Assembly: GCA_016199325.1 (NCBI GenBank)
Contig: JACQGW010000115.1
Span: 1-6,804 of the forward strand
Source of the DNA: Chloroflexota bacterium
GTDB taxonomy: Bacteria > Chloroflexota > Dehalococcoidia > JACQGW01
DNA: 6,804 nucleotides
Direction of reading: 5' to 3'
The stretch's first letter is position 1. The number at the start of each line of letters is the position of its first letter. Below are positions 5,321 through 6,804 of this stretch, piece after piece. The translations under genes and the position numbers were made by a program. The notes under the pieces are model-generated. The model was not told where the DNA came from, ran no database searches, and saw nothing but the letters and a program-made list of their open reading frames with translations.

Positions 5321-6718
5321 TCAATCCGAGGGGGTGTACCCGTCCAGGCCGGGAACGAGCGTGCCGGCCGCATTCGCCCGGATGAAGTACCCCTTCGTCC
5401 CCTCGATCCGGAAGTCGTTGAACTGGTATCCTGTGACGTGGCCTTCGTACGTGCCGTAGACCCACCGGTCGATCTCTCGCACGTTGAAGGTCTCCATCCC
5501 CGAGATGGTGCCGGCGGCGTCCGACAGACTCGACGCTCGGAGACCACCCCGGTGTTGCCAGCGGTGATCCGCCTGGGGCACCCCCTTCAGATTCCAGCCC
5601 ACTCCGAGATGGAGCGGGATGACCTCCGGAATCTCGTGTCCAACCATCTGCCAGTTAAACGGCGTCTGGACCTTCAGGAAATACCCCTCCCCCGGCCGCA
5701 GCTCGAAATCCTCAGAAGGATTCACCAGCACCGTCCCGTTGACGGCGGTGCCCTGCCACCGTCCGCCCGTGTAACGGAACGCGCTCGTCAGTCGAGTCGC
5801 GCCGTCCCCGTTGACGATCCGGGCGAGGTGGGAGACCGAGATAGGCCGCGTCGACTCCAGCGGCAACCCGACCGCGTTCCACCCGACGCCCAGCGGCACG
5901 GGCCGGATGACGACGGGGCGAACCACGAGATCAACCGGCGTGAGCCGCAGCTCGCCGACCGGTGGGTCGGCGTAGCCGAAGCTATTCGGCTCGCCGAACG
6001 CTTCCAGGTGGGCCTGGTCGGCGTCGCCGAACTGGAACGGCGCCAGCCCGTCCTGCGTCCTCGCCGCCTTCAGGTCGATCCACCAGTAGCCGTCTTCGCG
6101 CGTCACGTCGGAGAGGAGCCCTGACAGCGGATGCATCGAGCTGGTGCCGCTGATCACGTCGGCCAGGTTTTCGACGGCCAGGTAGACGATGGCCCCGGGC
6201 ACCCCATTGCCCGCGGCGTCCACGACCCGCCCTAAGACGCCATCCGAGCTCCGCTCGCCGAGCGTCGGGCCGGTCCGGACCCAGCCGTGGGCCAGCGGCG
6301 CCCCATTGACGAAGACGGTGTACTGATAGGGCGTGTCCGGCTGCAAGCGATCCGTTGCGCCGGTGCCGCCGATCCGGACCCAGTGCGTCTCGCCGGGATC
6401 GGTGCGGAAGTCGTGCGCCACATTCCCCAGCGCCGGATTCGTCCCGCTGATCCAGTACCGGACCGTCGCGGTCACCGGCTCCTGAGTCAGGAAGGAAAGC
6501 GTGAAGGACACGTCGGTCACGTTGCTGTGCCGCACGTCCAGCACGTTCAGGTTGATGGGGATAGCATCCGCCTCGCGGTCGGCCAGAACGTTGCCGTCGT
6601 ACAGAACGAGCACACCGAGCTCGCTCTCGACGCTGGGCACTGCGCCGATCCAGCCATCCCGATTGGCGAAGACCTTGACCCCTAGCCTTTTTTTCGTGCA
6701 ACCAGTCGATGGTCTCAC
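5321..6718 (-). CDS. Paralogous Fn3-like/regulatory-like/GWN-repeat protein, 5' end uncertain or disrupted
   Basis: Read from the GTG at 6718 this gives 465 residues. From residue 59 to the end it matches the downstream secreted protein almost without gaps: Fn3-like (59-160, SNVTDVSFTLSF), carboxypeptidase-regulatory-like (about 162-262), and the two-fold GWN module (LGVGWN near 279 and 373), ending at DGYTPSD without the neighbour's tail. About two thirds of residues look identical by eye. Residues about 13-58 (from GVKVFANRDGW) have no counterpart in the neighbour. There is no signal peptide, which is odd for this domain set. No ribosome site precedes the GTG, and the same frame stays open to the window edge without ATG, GTG or TTG. 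Codon usage suggests that frameshifts at GGG (6718-6720) and seven A (6688-6694) detach the true N-terminus. Either the gene is damaged, the sequence has indels, or the start lies elsewhere. Confidence 0.75.
   Translation of the reverse strand: MRPSTGCTKKRLGVKVFANRDGWIGAVPSVESELGVLVLYDGNVLADREADAIPINLNVLDVRHSNVTDVSFTLSFLTQEPVTATVRYWISGTNPALGNVAHDFRTDPGETHWVRIGGTGATDRLQPDTPYQYTVFVNGAPLAHGWVRTGPTLGERSSDGVLGRVVDAAGNGVPGAIVYLAVENLADVISGTSSMHPLSGLLSDVTREDGYWWIDLKAARTQDGLAPFQFGDADQAHLEAFGEPNSFGYADPPVGELRLTPVDLVVRPVVIRPVPLGVGWNAVGLPLESTRPISVSHLARIVNGDGATRLTSAFRYTGGRWQGTAVNGTVLVNPSEDFELRPGEGYFLKVQTPFNWQMVGHEIPEVIPLHLGVGWNLKGVPQADHRWQHRGGLRASSLSDAAGTISGMETFNVREIDRWVYGTYEGHVTGYQFNDFRIEGTKGYFIRANAAGTLVPGLDGYTPSD
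5330..6544 (-). repeat. Tandem-duplicated core, upstream copy
   Basis: Partner of the copy at 3356-4570. The most similar DNA blocks are 5366-5423 against 3392-3449 and 6050-6112 against 4079-4141. Confidence 0.8.
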
Positions 6719-6804
6719 CCTGGAGCGGTGAAGTGTGGACTCACCGGTACGCCGGGCCAGACAAAGCCGGGCAAGGTCGGTTGGCGCAAGACCCCGAAGC
6801 GCAA
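6695..6804 (-). pseudogene. Possible frameshifted 5' continuation of the Fn3-like paralogue (partial at the edge)
   Basis: On the minus strand one frame runs in from the window edge and ends ...PHFTAPG at a TGA (6715-6717). The next frame then reads ETIDWLHEKK (6716-6687), and the third carries the paralogue onward as GVKVFANRDGW. Third positions are GC-rich in each frame only over its own segment. Removing one G from GGG and one A from the run of seven would join all three into a single frame. The alternative reading is that TGA and the GTG start form a GTGA overlap between two separate genes. Confidence 0.35.

Noticed and set aside
5438..6124. Long open frame on the plus strand (228 codons) opposite the Fn3-like paralogue
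   Set aside because: It mirrors the minus-strand gene in a high-GC region, is rich in Arg/Pro/His typical of shadow frames, has no family resemblance and no ribosome binding site.
6728..6804. Possible plus-strand gene starting GTG at 6728 (VKCGLTGTPGQTK...)
   Set aside because: There is no ribosome binding site, only 25 codons are visible and no family is recognisable. The minus-strand frames explain the same bases at least as well.

Overview
This is a high-GC bacterial window with two convergent gene blocks separated by a hairpin-rich spacer. GC-rich third codon positions, families of short GC-rich intergenic repeats (CTCTGCG and TTGGCG periodic blocks, CCCCTGGCCCCC-type hairpins) and a secreted laminin-B/Fn3-like protein would fit a Chloroflexota (Thermomicrobia-like) organism. 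The lineage is an inference from style; no ribosomal or marker gene is present.

Left block (+ strand, about 1-2975): a repeat-rich leader (1-163) is followed by a urocanase-family hydratase (202-1845). After a 26-nt gap comes a DUF917 / S-methyl-thiohydantoin-desulfurase-family protein (1872-2975). The two genes have strong ribosome binding sites and look like a two-gene operon. The urocanase keeps the family's NAD-binding and catalytic motifs, but several blocks that are nearly invariant in histidine-degrading HutU are changed. Its partner is not imidazolonepropionase (HutI), as expected for histidine breakdown. It belongs to the family of the enzyme that removes the S-methyl group from S-methyl-thiohydantoins. 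The pair therefore most likely performs two consecutive steps on a urocanate analogue, for example S-methyl thiourocanate from (S-methyl)ergothioneine or thiohistidine breakdown: hydration, then desulfurisation to a hydantoin propionate. This is the most interesting functional hypothesis in the window.

Middle (2976-3250): no gene is visible. There is an inverted repeat with 30-bp arms and two compact GC-rich hairpins, placed where both convergent operons must end.

Right block (- strand, 6804 to 3251): two tandem paralogous surface/secreted proteins. The upstream gene (from about 6718 or beyond the window edge, to 5321) and the downstream gene (5266-3251) share a roughly 405-residue, almost gap-free core: an Fn3-like domain, a carboxypeptidase-regulatory-like beta-sandwich, and a two-fold repeated GWN...GYF module. 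The downstream protein adds a signal peptide, a laminin B domain and a ten-proline linker. The upstream gene has a different N-terminus, and its first codons are doubtful: two homopolymer positions (GGG and a run of seven A) look like single-base frameshifts that separate it from coding sequence continuing off the window.
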